NCBI RefSeq assembly: GCF_000377005.1
Contig: NZ_AQYB01000029.1
Coordinates: forward strand, 19,792 to 83,791
DNA: 64,000 nt
Direction of reading: 5' to 3'
Source: Streptococcus minor DSM 17118
GTDB taxonomy: Bacteria > Bacillota > Bacilli > Lactobacillales > Streptococcaceae
In this document: positions 57,224 through 64,000 of the stretch, piece after piece
Layout: every line of letters begins with the position of its first letter
Position numbering within the stretch: the first letter of the stretch is position 1
Notes under the pieces: generated by a model
The model's input: only the letters and a program-made list of their open reading frames with translations
Told to the model about the DNA's origin: nothing
Database searches by the model: none
Translations under genes and position numbers: made by a program

Positions 57224-58483
57224 ATGAGAGCGGAGTTGATTGCGGTAGGGACAGAGATTTTGACAGGTCAGATTGTCAATACAAATGCCCAATTTTTGTC
57301 GGAAAAGTTCGCTGAATTGGGGATTGATGTATTTTTTCATACAGCTGTGGGAGATAATGAGGAGAGGCTTTTATCTGTCTTAGAGACAGCTAGTCAGCGT
57401 AGCAACCTAGTGGTCCTTTGTGGAGGTTTGGGTCCGACAGAAGATGACTTGACGAAGCAGACTCTGGCTAAGTTTCTAGGGCGGGAACTCGTTTTTGATG
57501 AAGAGGCTAGTCAGCGATTGGATGAGTTTTTTGCCACTCGACCTCAGTATAGTAGGACACCAAATAATGAGCGTCAAGCCCAAATTATTGTAGGCTTTAC
57601 ACCGATTCAAAACATTACAGGTCTGGCAGTGGGGGGCTTGCAGGAGGTAGATGGGGTGACTTATGTTGTTTTGCCTGGTCCGCCAAATGAACTCAAGCCC
57701 ATGGTCAATGAAAATTTGGTTCCTTTGCTGTCCACCAACCAAACCAAGCTGTATTCAAGAGTTCTGCGTTTCTTTGGGATTGGGGAAAGTCAGCTAGTGA
57801 CAGTTCTCAAAGACCTCATTGACCAGCAGACAGATCCGACCATAGCTCCGTATGCCAAGACTGGTGAAGTGACCTTACGTCTATCCACCAAGGCCACTAG
57901 CCAAGAAGCGGCAGATGTCAAGCTAGACATGCTAGAAGCTCATATTTCAAGTATTCATACGATTGAAGGTCAGCCTTTGAGCAAGTTACTTTATGGCTAT
58001 GGAGAGGACAATAGTTTGGCCAGTGTCGTTTTCCACCTCTTGAAAGACAAGGGTCAGACTCTGACAGCAGCCGAAAGTCTGACAGCAGGACTCTTTCAAG
58101 CGAGTCTAGCGGATTTTCCAGGGGCCTCCCAGATTTTCAAAGGTGGATTTGTAACCTATTCTATAGAAGAAAAGTCTAAGATGTTACAGATTCCGTTGGC
58201 GGAATTGCAGGAACATGGAGTAGTCAGTGCCTTCACCGCTGAGAAAATGGCAAAGCAGGCTAGGCTTCTGACAGGTTCAGATATTGGTGTTAGCTTGACA
58301 GGGGTAGCTGGTCCAGAGGAGCTGGAAGGTCAGCCAGCAGGTACGGTTTTTATTGGTCTTTCTACCAAAGAAAAGACGGATTCTATCCGCGTTGTCATCG
58401 GTAGTCGCAGTCGTTTGGATGTCCGCTACATTGCTACACTCCATGCCTTCAACTTGGTACGCAGGGCTTTATTAAAAGCCTAA
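57224..58483 (+). CDS. cinA: Competence-induced protein CinA
   Basis: A 419-residue protein: N-terminal MoCF-like domain ([21 protein letters not shown] ... [12 protein letters not shown]) and C-terminal nicotinamide-nucleotide amidase-like domain ([45 protein letters not shown]). It is a late competence protein that helps bring RecA to the membrane in pneumococcus. Start at 57224 is supported by AGGAGG; the frame extends further upstream. recA follows after 50 bp. Confidence 0.95.
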   Translation: MRAELIAVGTEILTGQIVNTNAQFLSEKFAELGIDVFFHTAVGDNEERLLSVLETASQRSNLVVLCGGLGPTEDDLTKQTLAKFLGRELVFDEEASQRLDEFFATRPQYSRTPNNERQAQIIVGFTPIQNITGLAVGGLQEVDGVTYVVLPGPPNELKPMVNENLVPLLSTNQTKLYSRVLRFFGIGESQLVTVLKDLIDQQTDPTIAPYAKTGEVTLRLSTKATSQEAADVKLDMLEAHISSIHTIEGQPLSKLLYGYGEDNSLASVVFHLLKDKGQTLTAAESLTAGLFQASLADFPGASQIFKGGFVTYSIEEKSKMLQIPLAELQEHGVVSAFTAEKMAKQARLLTGSDIGVSLTGVAGPEELEGQPAGTVFIGLSTKEKTDSIRVVIGSRSRLDVRYIATLHAFNLVRRALLKA

Positions 58484-58487
58484 AATC

Positions 58488-58496
58488 TGGTATAAT
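58488..58496 (+). promoter_or_regulatory. Extended -10 promoter of recA
   Basis: TGGTATAAT, a perfect extended -10, gives recA its own basal promoter beside transcription from cinA. Confidence 0.6.
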
Positions 58497-58533
58497 AGAT
58501 AAGCTATATCTCTAGTAGGGAAAGGAAATTATT

Positions 58534-59676
58534 TTGGCAAAAAAAGCAAAAAAAACTGAAGAAATCACCCAAAAATTTGGGGATGAACGCCGTAAAGCGC
58601 TAGACGATGCGCTAAAAAACATCGAAAAAGACTTTGGTAAGGGTGCAGTAATGCGCCTAGGTGAGCGTGCTGAGCAAAAGGTACAGGTCATGAGTTCAGG
58701 TTCTCTTGCTCTAGATATTGCCCTTGGTGCAGGCGGTTATCCGAAGGGACGGATTATCGAAATCTACGGACCAGAATCTTCTGGTAAAACCACCGTAGCC
58801 CTCCATGCCGTAGCACAAGCACAAAAAGAGGGAGGAATCGCAGCCTTTATCGATGCTGAACACGCCCTTGATCCAGCCTATGCAGCAGCTTTAGGAGTCA
58901 ACATTGACGAACTACTCCTTTCTCAACCAGATTCAGGTGAGCAAGGTTTGGAGATTGCTAGCAAGCTGATTGACTCAGGAGCTGTTGATTTGGTAGTTGT
59001 GGACTCTGTTGCAGCTCTGGTACCACGTGCTGAAATTGATGGTGACATTGGAGACAGCCATGTTGGTTTGCAGGCCCGTATGATGAGTCAGGCTATGCGC
59101 AAGCTCTCTGCTTCCATCAACAAAACCAAAACGATTGCTATCTTTATCAATCAGTTGCGTGAAAAAGTTGGTGTCATGTTTGGTAATCCAGAAACAACCC
59201 CAGGCGGACGTGCTCTCAAGTTCTACGCTTCTGTTCGCCTTGATGTTCGTGGCAACACTCAAATCAAAGGTACAGGTGACCAAAGAGATCAGAATGTCGG
59301 TAAGGAAACCAAAATTAAGGTTGTGAAAAACAAGGTCGCTCCACCATTCAAAACAGCTGAAGTGGAGATTATGTACGGAGAGGGAATTTCTCAAACAGGT
59401 GAGCTGATTAAGATTGCAACAGATTTGGGTATTGTTCAAAAAGCTGGTGCTTGGTTCTCTTATAATGGTGAAAAAATCGGTCAAGGTTCAGAAAATGCCA
59501 AGAAGTTCTTGGCTGACAACCCATCTATCTTTGAAGAAATTGATCACAAGGTGCGCGTAAAGTTTGGCTTGGTAGAAGCCAGTGAGCCTACGGAAGCAGT
59601 AGCCACAGAAGAAGTCAGTTCCACAACAGACAATCTCATCCTCGACTTGGATGGCGGTATTGAACTAGATGATTAA
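58534..59676 (+). CDS. recA: Recombinase RecA
   Basis: A 380-residue RecA with Walker [10 protein letters not shown] (Gly79 onward), [18 protein letters not shown] and the DNA-binding loops ([28 protein letters not shown]). It starts with TTG at 58534 (AAAGGAAA upstream). It ends with an acidic tail ([19 protein letters not shown]). It catalyses strand exchange in repair and transformation. A repeated terminator array follows. Confidence 0.98.
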   Translation: MAKKAKKTEEITQKFGDERRKALDDALKNIEKDFGKGAVMRLGERAEQKVQVMSSGSLALDIALGAGGYPKGRIIEIYGPESSGKTTVALHAVAQAQKEGGIAAFIDAEHALDPAYAAALGVNIDELLLSQPDSGEQGLEIASKLIDSGAVDLVVVDSVAALVPRAEIDGDIGDSHVGLQARMMSQAMRKLSASINKTKTIAIFINQLREKVGVMFGNPETTPGGRALKFYASVRLDVRGNTQIKGTGDQRDQNVGKETKIKVVKNKVAPPFKTAEVEIMYGEGISQTGELIKIATDLGIVQKAGAWFSYNGEKIGQGSENAKKFLADNPSIFEEIDHKVRVKFGLVEASEPTEAVATEEVSSTTDNLILDLDGGIELDD

Positions 59677-59871
59677 AAAGGTCCTGTGGACCTTTTTAAC
59701 GTGAGCCTGAAAATAAGAAAGCGAGCTAGGTCCTGTGGACCTTTTTAACGTGAGCCTAAAAATAAGAAAGCGAGCTAGGTCCTGTGGACCTTTTTAACGT
59801 GAGCCTAAAAATAAGAAAGCGAGCTAGGTCCTGTGGACCTTTTTAATATGAGCTTGAAAATAGGAAGGCGA
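59675..59871 (+). repeat. Four tandem 49-bp units, each with an intrinsic terminator
   Basis: The unit begins GGTCCTGTGGACCTTTTT (59680, 59729, 59778 and 59827) and recurs at exactly 49 bp. Each contains the hairpin AGGTCC-TGT-GGACCT followed by five T. The first three units differ by one base or so (CCTGAAAATA versus CCTAAAAATA); the fourth diverges after the hairpin and breaks off. Only the first hairpin is needed to end recA transcription, so the array is redundant or serves another purpose. Confidence 0.92.
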
Positions 59872-60122
59872 TGTACAACGCAGACTGCGGGGTAATTTTA
59901 TTCTATGAATAACCTCTTTAGAAAACAACTTTTACTGTTTTTACGAACAAAGGTACTCCACATAGTCTAACCTTCAGTCAGAAACCATGAAACAACTGAA
60001 AAAAATCAGCAAAGTTTCTAAAAAATAGGATAGAAAATGAAAAATAGGTCTTCAGACGGAGTGCATTTATGGTATAATACTCTATAATGTATTTAAGAAA
60101 AGTGTAGCAAAGGAGAGACTAC
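59872..60122. other. Non-coding region before spx with promoter
   Basis: About 250 bp without a supported gene. It holds the extended -10 TGGTATAAT (60070-60078), with a second TATAAT at 60083-60088, as the probable spx promoter. The AGGAG ribosome site of spx lies at 60111-60115. Confidence 0.6.
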
Positions 60123-60521
60123 ATGATTAAAATTTATACGGTATCTAGTTGTACCAGCTGTAAAAAAGCAAAGAATTGGCTAAATGCTCATCAGCTCACT
60201 TATAATGAGCACAACCTTGGGAAAGAATCTATTACAAAACAAGAAATTCTTGATATTTTGACTAAAACTGAAAATGGAGTTGCGAGTATCGTTTCATCAA
60301 AAAATCGATATGCTAAAAGTTTAGAGTGTGATATTGAAGAATTGAGCGTTAATGAAGTGATTGACATCATCACAGCGAACCCTCGTATCTTGAAAAGTCC
60401 GATTCTCATTGATGAGAAACGTTTACAGGTCGGCTACAAGGAAGATGATATTCGTGCATTTCTGCCACGCGCCGTTCGTAATGTGGAAAATGCTCAAGCT
60501 CGTTTGAGAGCAGCTTTATAA
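60123..60521 (+). CDS. spx: Transcriptional regulator Spx
   Basis: A 132-residue Spx/ArsC-family protein with the CTSC redox switch (Cys10, Cys13) in TVSSCTSCKKAKNWL and RYAKSLECD near the middle. Spx binds RNA polymerase alpha and activates thiol-stress genes. Streptococci have several copies; this one lies after recA. It is monocistronic, with its own promoter and terminator. Confidence 0.92.
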   Translation: MIKIYTVSSCTSCKKAKNWLNAHQLTYNEHNLGKESITKQEILDILTKTENGVASIVSSKNRYAKSLECDIEELSVNEVIDIITANPRILKSPILIDEKRLQVGYKEDDIRAFLPRAVRNVENAQARLRAAL

Positions 60522-60529
60522 AGAAGTCT

Positions 60530-60554
60530 AAGACAGCCTGAAAGGCTGTCTTTT
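60530..60554 (+). terminator. Intrinsic terminator after spx
   Basis: AAGACAGCCT / AGGCTGTCTT (60530-60539, 60543-60552) with loop GAA. Confidence 0.87.
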
Positions 60555-60564
60555 GTCTTGAAAT

Positions 60565-60593
60565 TTGACAAATAGAAAGCCCTATCATATAAT
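60565..60593 (+). promoter_or_regulatory. Promoter of the DUF1307 lipoprotein gene
   Basis: TTGACA (60565-60570), 17-bp spacer, TATAAT (60588-60593): consensus boxes. Confidence 0.85.
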
Positions 60594-60625
60594 GAAAGTG
60601 AACTATAAAAATTATGGAGTAGAAT

Positions 60626-61210
60626 ATGAGAAAGTATATCATATGTTTACTAGCAGCATTCTTAGTGTTGGTTGGCTGTTCTAACCAAGGTTTTGAAAAG
60701 GGGAAAACAACAAAAGTTTCCTCTACCGAAAAAGTAACAACAACCACAACTGAGATAGTCGAGACAACAGAGGCTGCTGTAGAAAAAGTAGAAACCTACC
60801 AATATGAAGAAACGGCAGAAGGTTTTAAACAGGTCATTAAAGAAACTTTGGTTTACAAAGATGAGAAGTTTACTCGTATTGAGTTACATGTTACACAAGA
60901 GCCAGATGAGGCTGTTAAGTCCAGCTTGGCTGGCCTAGATTTTGGGACAGTGCGTTCGCAGTTGTTAGAACATCTAGAACAGCAATCATTTGTTCAGCAA
61001 CTCAGAGCCATCTCCGGCTTAGAACTTGCAATGGATGTGACTCCAGATTACTTTATCATTATGAATATCAAGATTGATATGGCAACCATTGACTTGCAAG
61101 CTTTGTCCAATGTGGAAGGTGTTGGGGCCGACTTTACTGAACTGGCAACTGTATCCCCGTCAGCCTATATCCTTGGTTTGAAACTAAAGGGAGCTGTACA
61201 AGTTCCATAA
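60626..61210 (+). CDS. YehR-like (DUF1307) lipoprotein
   Basis: A 194-residue lipoprotein with lipobox LVGC (Cys18), a Thr/Glu-rich linker (TEKVTTTTTEIVETTEA, about 33-49) and a DUF1307 domain. YehR-type lipoproteins have no settled role. The strong consensus promoter suggests steady high expression. Followed by a terminator. Confidence 0.78.
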   Translation: MRKYIICLLAAFLVLVGCSNQGFEKGKTTKVSSTEKVTTTTTEIVETTEAAVEKVETYQYEETAEGFKQVIKETLVYKDEKFTRIELHVTQEPDEAVKSSLAGLDFGTVRSQLLEHLEQQSFVQQLRAISGLELAMDVTPDYFIIMNIKIDMATIDLQALSNVEGVGADFTELATVSPSAYILGLKLKGAVQVP

Positions 61211-61227
61211 AGAGAATAGTGATGATG

Positions 61228-61257
61228 AAAAGAAGCGCTAATGAAGCGCTTCTTTTT
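61228..61257 (+). terminator. Intrinsic terminator after the lipoprotein gene
   Basis: AAAAGAAGCGC / GCGCTTCTTTTT (61228-61238, 61246-61257) with a 7-nt loop. Confidence 0.85.
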
Positions 61258-61324
61258 ATTTTAATGCATCAGTGTTCAAAATTAGGAGGTTAATACTATC
61301 TTTCTGGGGTTAGCTGGCATCCCC

Positions 61325-61353
61325 TTGTTTTTTTAACATGGCTGTATTATAAT
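61325..61353 (+). promoter_or_regulatory. Promoter of the third adhesin gene
   Basis: TTGTTT (61325-61330), 17-bp spacer, TATAAT (61348-61353). A GGGG...CCCC hairpin (61306-61324) precedes it and may end upstream transcription. Confidence 0.55.
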
Positions 61354-61407
61354 AGCTGTATATATTAAACATGCTAGAAGTGGCCAAAGAAAGGTGTTGT
61401 GGGGATA

Positions 61408-64000
61408 ATGGAATTTAAAACAGGGAGTTATAATAAAAGTAATGGTTTGATTAGGAGCTGCCAAAAGAATATTTGGTTGGCATTGTTAACACTGGTGACT
61501 CTCGTTATTAGTTCTTTTGCTTTTGTTGAAAGCGTGAAGGCGAAAGAGTTAGACAATGTTATCGTACGCACTCGTGTTTGGGATTCAAACCAAAGCAATG
61601 TCAATCCCAACCAACTCAGGGTCAATTCTTTATATACTGTCATAGCTGATTTTGATTTGACAGGTTATGATAACAACTTAGAGAATGGCGATTATTTTGT
61701 TTTTCATTTGCCTGCGCCTATGGATGTCAAAACAGCTTCTACTAAGTTTTCTTTTGAAGGATTTGAAGTAGCTGATGTTCAGATAACATCGAATGGTTCA
61801 AATGCAGGTGGGCAGGTAAGAGTTACCCTAGAAAATCTAGATAAGTGGATGAAATCTAAAGGTTATACCTCTGTTAAAGGAGTTAAGGGGAACTTTCAAG
61901 CTAGCGTTCGGTTCACAGAAGAGATAAAGCAAAAGACCTTGGATCTCGTAGCTTATAATGCCTCTAATACCATAACAGTGACAGTACTCCCAGCTCTGCC
62001 TCCTAGCACCTATGACGGGAGTGCCATTAATTACAATAAGGTTGGTGGGCTAGCTGGGAACAAGACATGGAATTCACCTCTCTTGGGTCGTAAAGGGACA
62101 CAGGCTCACACTTGGCGAGTTCGTCTCAATGAGAACGGGCTCAGTCATGATGATTATATCGTCACAGATAGTATAAAAAGTGAAGGGTTTCAATTTATTC
62201 CTGAAAGTTTCAAACTGTTAAAAGTCAAGCAAGGTACTTGGACATCTTCTGGATATGATACCAAACAAGCAGTGGCTGTTGATTTTGCGGATAAGTTGGT
62301 TTTTAATGATAAGTACACAGAGTTTACCCTGAAACTAGGAGCTGTGTCAGGAGATGGTTACTTCCTATCCTATGACACTACAGCTACCAACGACGGAAGT
62401 ATCCTTACTAATTTTCTTCAAGCAAGAAATGGGGATCAAGTTATTAAACCACTAACAAATAGAAACAATACCGCTATTACTGTCTCACGTGAAAGTACTG
62501 TTGCAGGAAGTATTACCATGAAGGGACAGGCAGATGAGATTACCATCTACAAACGCGATGGTGATACCTATCGTGGTCTCAACGGCGTAGAGTTTGAATT
62601 GACAGACTTGACTACAGGTCAGGTTGTCAAAACAGCTACAACTGATACGAACTCAGTGACAGGCATCAATGGTTATCTTCGTTTTGGCCAGCTGATTGCT
62701 AACCATAGATATAGCATCCGAGAAGTTACACCACTAGATGGTTATGTAGCATCAAATGAAGCGTTTGAGTTTACAATTGATCCGAATGCTACTGAAGGCA
62801 TCACAAAATATTGGAATAACTACCGCAAACCAGCTATAGCAACCATTGAAGCAACAAAGATTTTAAAAGGACGTCAGCTAACAGCTGATGAATATACCTT
62901 TGAGTTGGTCAACAGTGCGGGTGTAGTGGTGGCTACAGCCAAAAATGATGCCAGTGGGAAAGTAACGTTTCCAAATCAATCCTTTACGATTGAAAAAGAC
63001 CAGGTTTTCACCATCCGGGAAGTGAAAGATAATCTGGCAGGTATTACCTATGATGATACCACTAAGGAAGTTCGTGTTAGTGTGGCAGATACAGGAAATG
63101 GCCTAGAAGCAACCGTCACATATGCTGAGGGAGCAGCTATCTTTACCAATACTTATACGCCAACAGCCATTAAAGTGAATGTTGGCGTGACCAAGAGACT
63201 AGTTGGTCGCACTTTGAAAGCCAACGAATTTGAGTTTGTCTTAACAGACAACAATACTGGTCAAGTTGTAGAACGTGTAAAAAATGCTCAAGGTGGTCTT
63301 GTTGAGTTCACTGATTTAACCTTTAAACAAGCAGGTCAATACGTCTATACCATTACTGAAACAAATGGTGGTCAAACGATTGATAATGTAACCTATGATG
63401 GAAAAACCATCACAGCGACTATCACTGTTACTGCGGACCCAGTAACAGGTGCTTTGAGTCATACTGTTGATTACTCTGATGGTGGCGTTTTTGAGAATGT
63501 TTATACAGAGCCAACCACAACTAGTACTACCACAACCACAACCACAACGACCACTACAACGACTACAACCACTAGTACGACCACGACAGCAGAACCAAGC
63601 ACCACTAGCACGACAAGCACAACTGTAGAGCCAACGACTACTAGTACGACCACGACTACTGCAGAACCGACAACTACTAGTACGACCACGACAGCAGAAC
63701 CGACAACTACTAGTACGACAACAACGACTACAGAGCCAACGACTACTAGTACGACCACGACAGCAGAACCAACAACGACAGTAGCTACAACCACGACAGC
63801 AGCACCAACAACGACAGTAGCTACAACCACGACTGCAGAACTGACAACAACAGTAGCTACAACCACGACTGCAGAGCCAACCACAACTAGTACGACTACA
63901 ACGACAGCAGCACCAACAACGACAGTAGCTACAACCACGACAGCAGCACCAACAACGACAGTAGCTACAACCACGACTGCAGAACTGACAACAACAGTAG
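61408..64000 (+). CDS. Cell-wall adhesin with Thr-rich stalk (third copy), 3'-truncated by window edge
   Basis: The first ~864 codons are open to the right edge. Signal peptide ~1-47; Ig-like adhesin domains ~48-360; a Cna-B/SpaA domain from ~375 (VEFELTDLTTGQVVKT, YSIREVTPLDGY); two FctA/Spy0128-like domains from ~477 (ATKILKGRQLTADEYTFEL) and ~592 (VTKRLVGRTLKANEFEFVL). The Thr stalk begins at residue 701 and continues past the edge. The last FctA-like domain is closest to that of the first copy. The LPxTG end is not in view. The ribosome site is weak. Confidence 0.88.
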   Translation, partial: MEFKTGSYNKSNGLIRSCQKNIWLALLTLVTLVISSFAFVESVKAKELDNVIVRTRVWDSNQSNVNPNQLRVNSLYTVIADFDLTGYDNNLENGDYFVFHLPAPMDVKTASTKFSFEGFEVADVQITSNGSNAGGQVRVTLENLDKWMKSKGYTSVKGVKGNFQASVRFTEEIKQKTLDLVAYNASNTITVTVLPALPPSTYDGSAINYNKVGGLAGNKTWNSPLLGRKGTQAHTWRVRLNENGLSHDDYIVTDSIKSEGFQFIPESFKLLKVKQGTWTSSGYDTKQAVAVDFADKLVFNDKYTEFTLKLGAVSGDGYFLSYDTTATNDGSILTNFLQARNGDQVIKPLTNRNNTAITVSRESTVAGSITMKGQADEITIYKRDGDTYRGLNGVEFELTDLTTGQVVKTATTDTNSVTGINGYLRFGQLIANHRYSIREVTPLDGYVASNEAFEFTIDPNATEGITKYWNNYRKPAIATIEATKILKGRQLTADEYTFELVNSAGVVVATAKNDASGKVTFPNQSFTIEKDQVFTIREVKDNLAGITYDDTTKEVRVSVADTGNGLEATVTYAEGAAIFTNTYTPTAIKVNVGVTKRLVGRTLKANEFEFVLTDNNTGQVVERVKNAQGGLVEFTDLTFKQAGQYVYTITETNGGQTIDNVTYDGKTITATITVTADPVTGALSHTVDYSDGGVFENVYTEPTTTSTTTTTTTTTTTTTTTTSTTTTAEPSTTSTTSTTVEPTTTSTTTTTAEPTTTSTTTTAEPTTTSTTTTTTEPTTTSTTTTAEPTTTVATTTTAAPTTTVATTTTAELTTTVATTTTAEPTTTSTTTTTAAPTTTVATTTTAAPTTTVATTTTAELTTTV
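63508..64000 (+). repeat. Thr-stalk coding repeat, third adhesin (continues past the edge)
   Basis: EPTTTSTTTTTA and APTTTVATTTTA units in a 30-36 bp period, at least 164 codons long, with larger duplicated blocks (for example the stretch after 63766 recurs after 63910). The longest of the three stalks. Confidence 0.9.

Noticed and set aside
58975..59484. 169-codon minus-strand ORF inside recA
   Set aside because: Reverse shadow of a highly biased coding sequence.
59871..59912. 13-codon ORF starting ATGTACAACGCAGAC after the recA repeat array
   Set aside because: Very short, ribosome site only 2 bp away, no similarity and no terminator; probably chance.
61408..64000. Possible frameshift in the third adhesin, since no complete ORF closes here
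   Set aside because: The frame from 61408 reads without a stop through all domains and into the stalk at 63508, still in phase at the right edge; it is merely cut by the window.

Overview
The window is a low-GC Gram-positive chromosome segment and almost certainly a Streptococcus of the mitis/oralis group. The evidence is gene order known from that group: mnmA-Nudix-mnmG, gdpP-rplI-dnaB, ccdA1-etrx1-msrAB1 followed by an RR09/HK09-type two-component pair, aspS next to a maltodextrin locus, and argS/argR-mutS ... mutL-ruvA-tag-cinA-recA-spx. Supporting signs are a competence-type combox before cinA, extended -10 promoters and AGGAGG ribosome sites. No rRNA, tRNA, CRISPR array, insertion sequence or complete prophage was seen.

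Layout. 1-7.1 kb holds core genes: tRNA wobble modification (mnmA end, mnmG), a Nudix hydrolase, c-di-AMP hydrolysis (gdpP), ribosomal protein L9, replicative helicase and a Veg protein. 7.1-9.9 kb is a TPP-riboswitch-controlled thiamine-precursor ABC transporter. 9.9-10.7 kb is rpsD with a structured leader. 10.7-19.4 kb is accessory: a PadR/DUF1700/DUF4097 envelope operon, a TetR regulator divergent from a large YhgE/Pip-type membrane protein, a DUF454 protein, and a flavin reductase, flavin reductase-PAS fusion and formate/nitrite channel cluster. 19.4-24.5 kb is the extracellular methionine-sulfoxide repair chain plus a two-component system. 24.6-30.8 kb holds an aldo/keto reductase, an XRE/membrane pair, aspS with a hairpin leader, two YitT proteins and nrdI. 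30.8-43.7 kb holds a secreted CHAP hydrolase and the maltodextrin regulon (malR-pulA leftward; malXCD and malQ-malP rightward). 43.7-64 kb is the arginine/repair block, interrupted by three related cell-wall adhesin genes with Thr-rich stalks; the last adhesin runs off the right edge.

How parts work together. ThiXYZ would import a thiamine precursor when TPP is low. MalX/C/D import maltodextrins, which MalQ and MalP process, while PulA debranches alpha-glucans; MalR-type operators precede malX and malQ. CcdA1 passes electrons to the lipoprotein thioredoxin Etrx1, which should recycle membrane-anchored MsrAB1. The adhesins carry Ig-like, Cna-B/SpaA and (in two) FctA/Spy0128-like domains, then Thr stalks; the two complete ones end in LPxTG sorting signals.

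The least explained structures are four tandem 49-bp repeats after recA that each carry an intrinsic terminator, a possible Shine-Dalgarno-sequestering hairpin before the CHAP gene, leaders of aspS and rpsD with strong secondary structure, and several perfect palindromes in promoters whose regulators are unknown.
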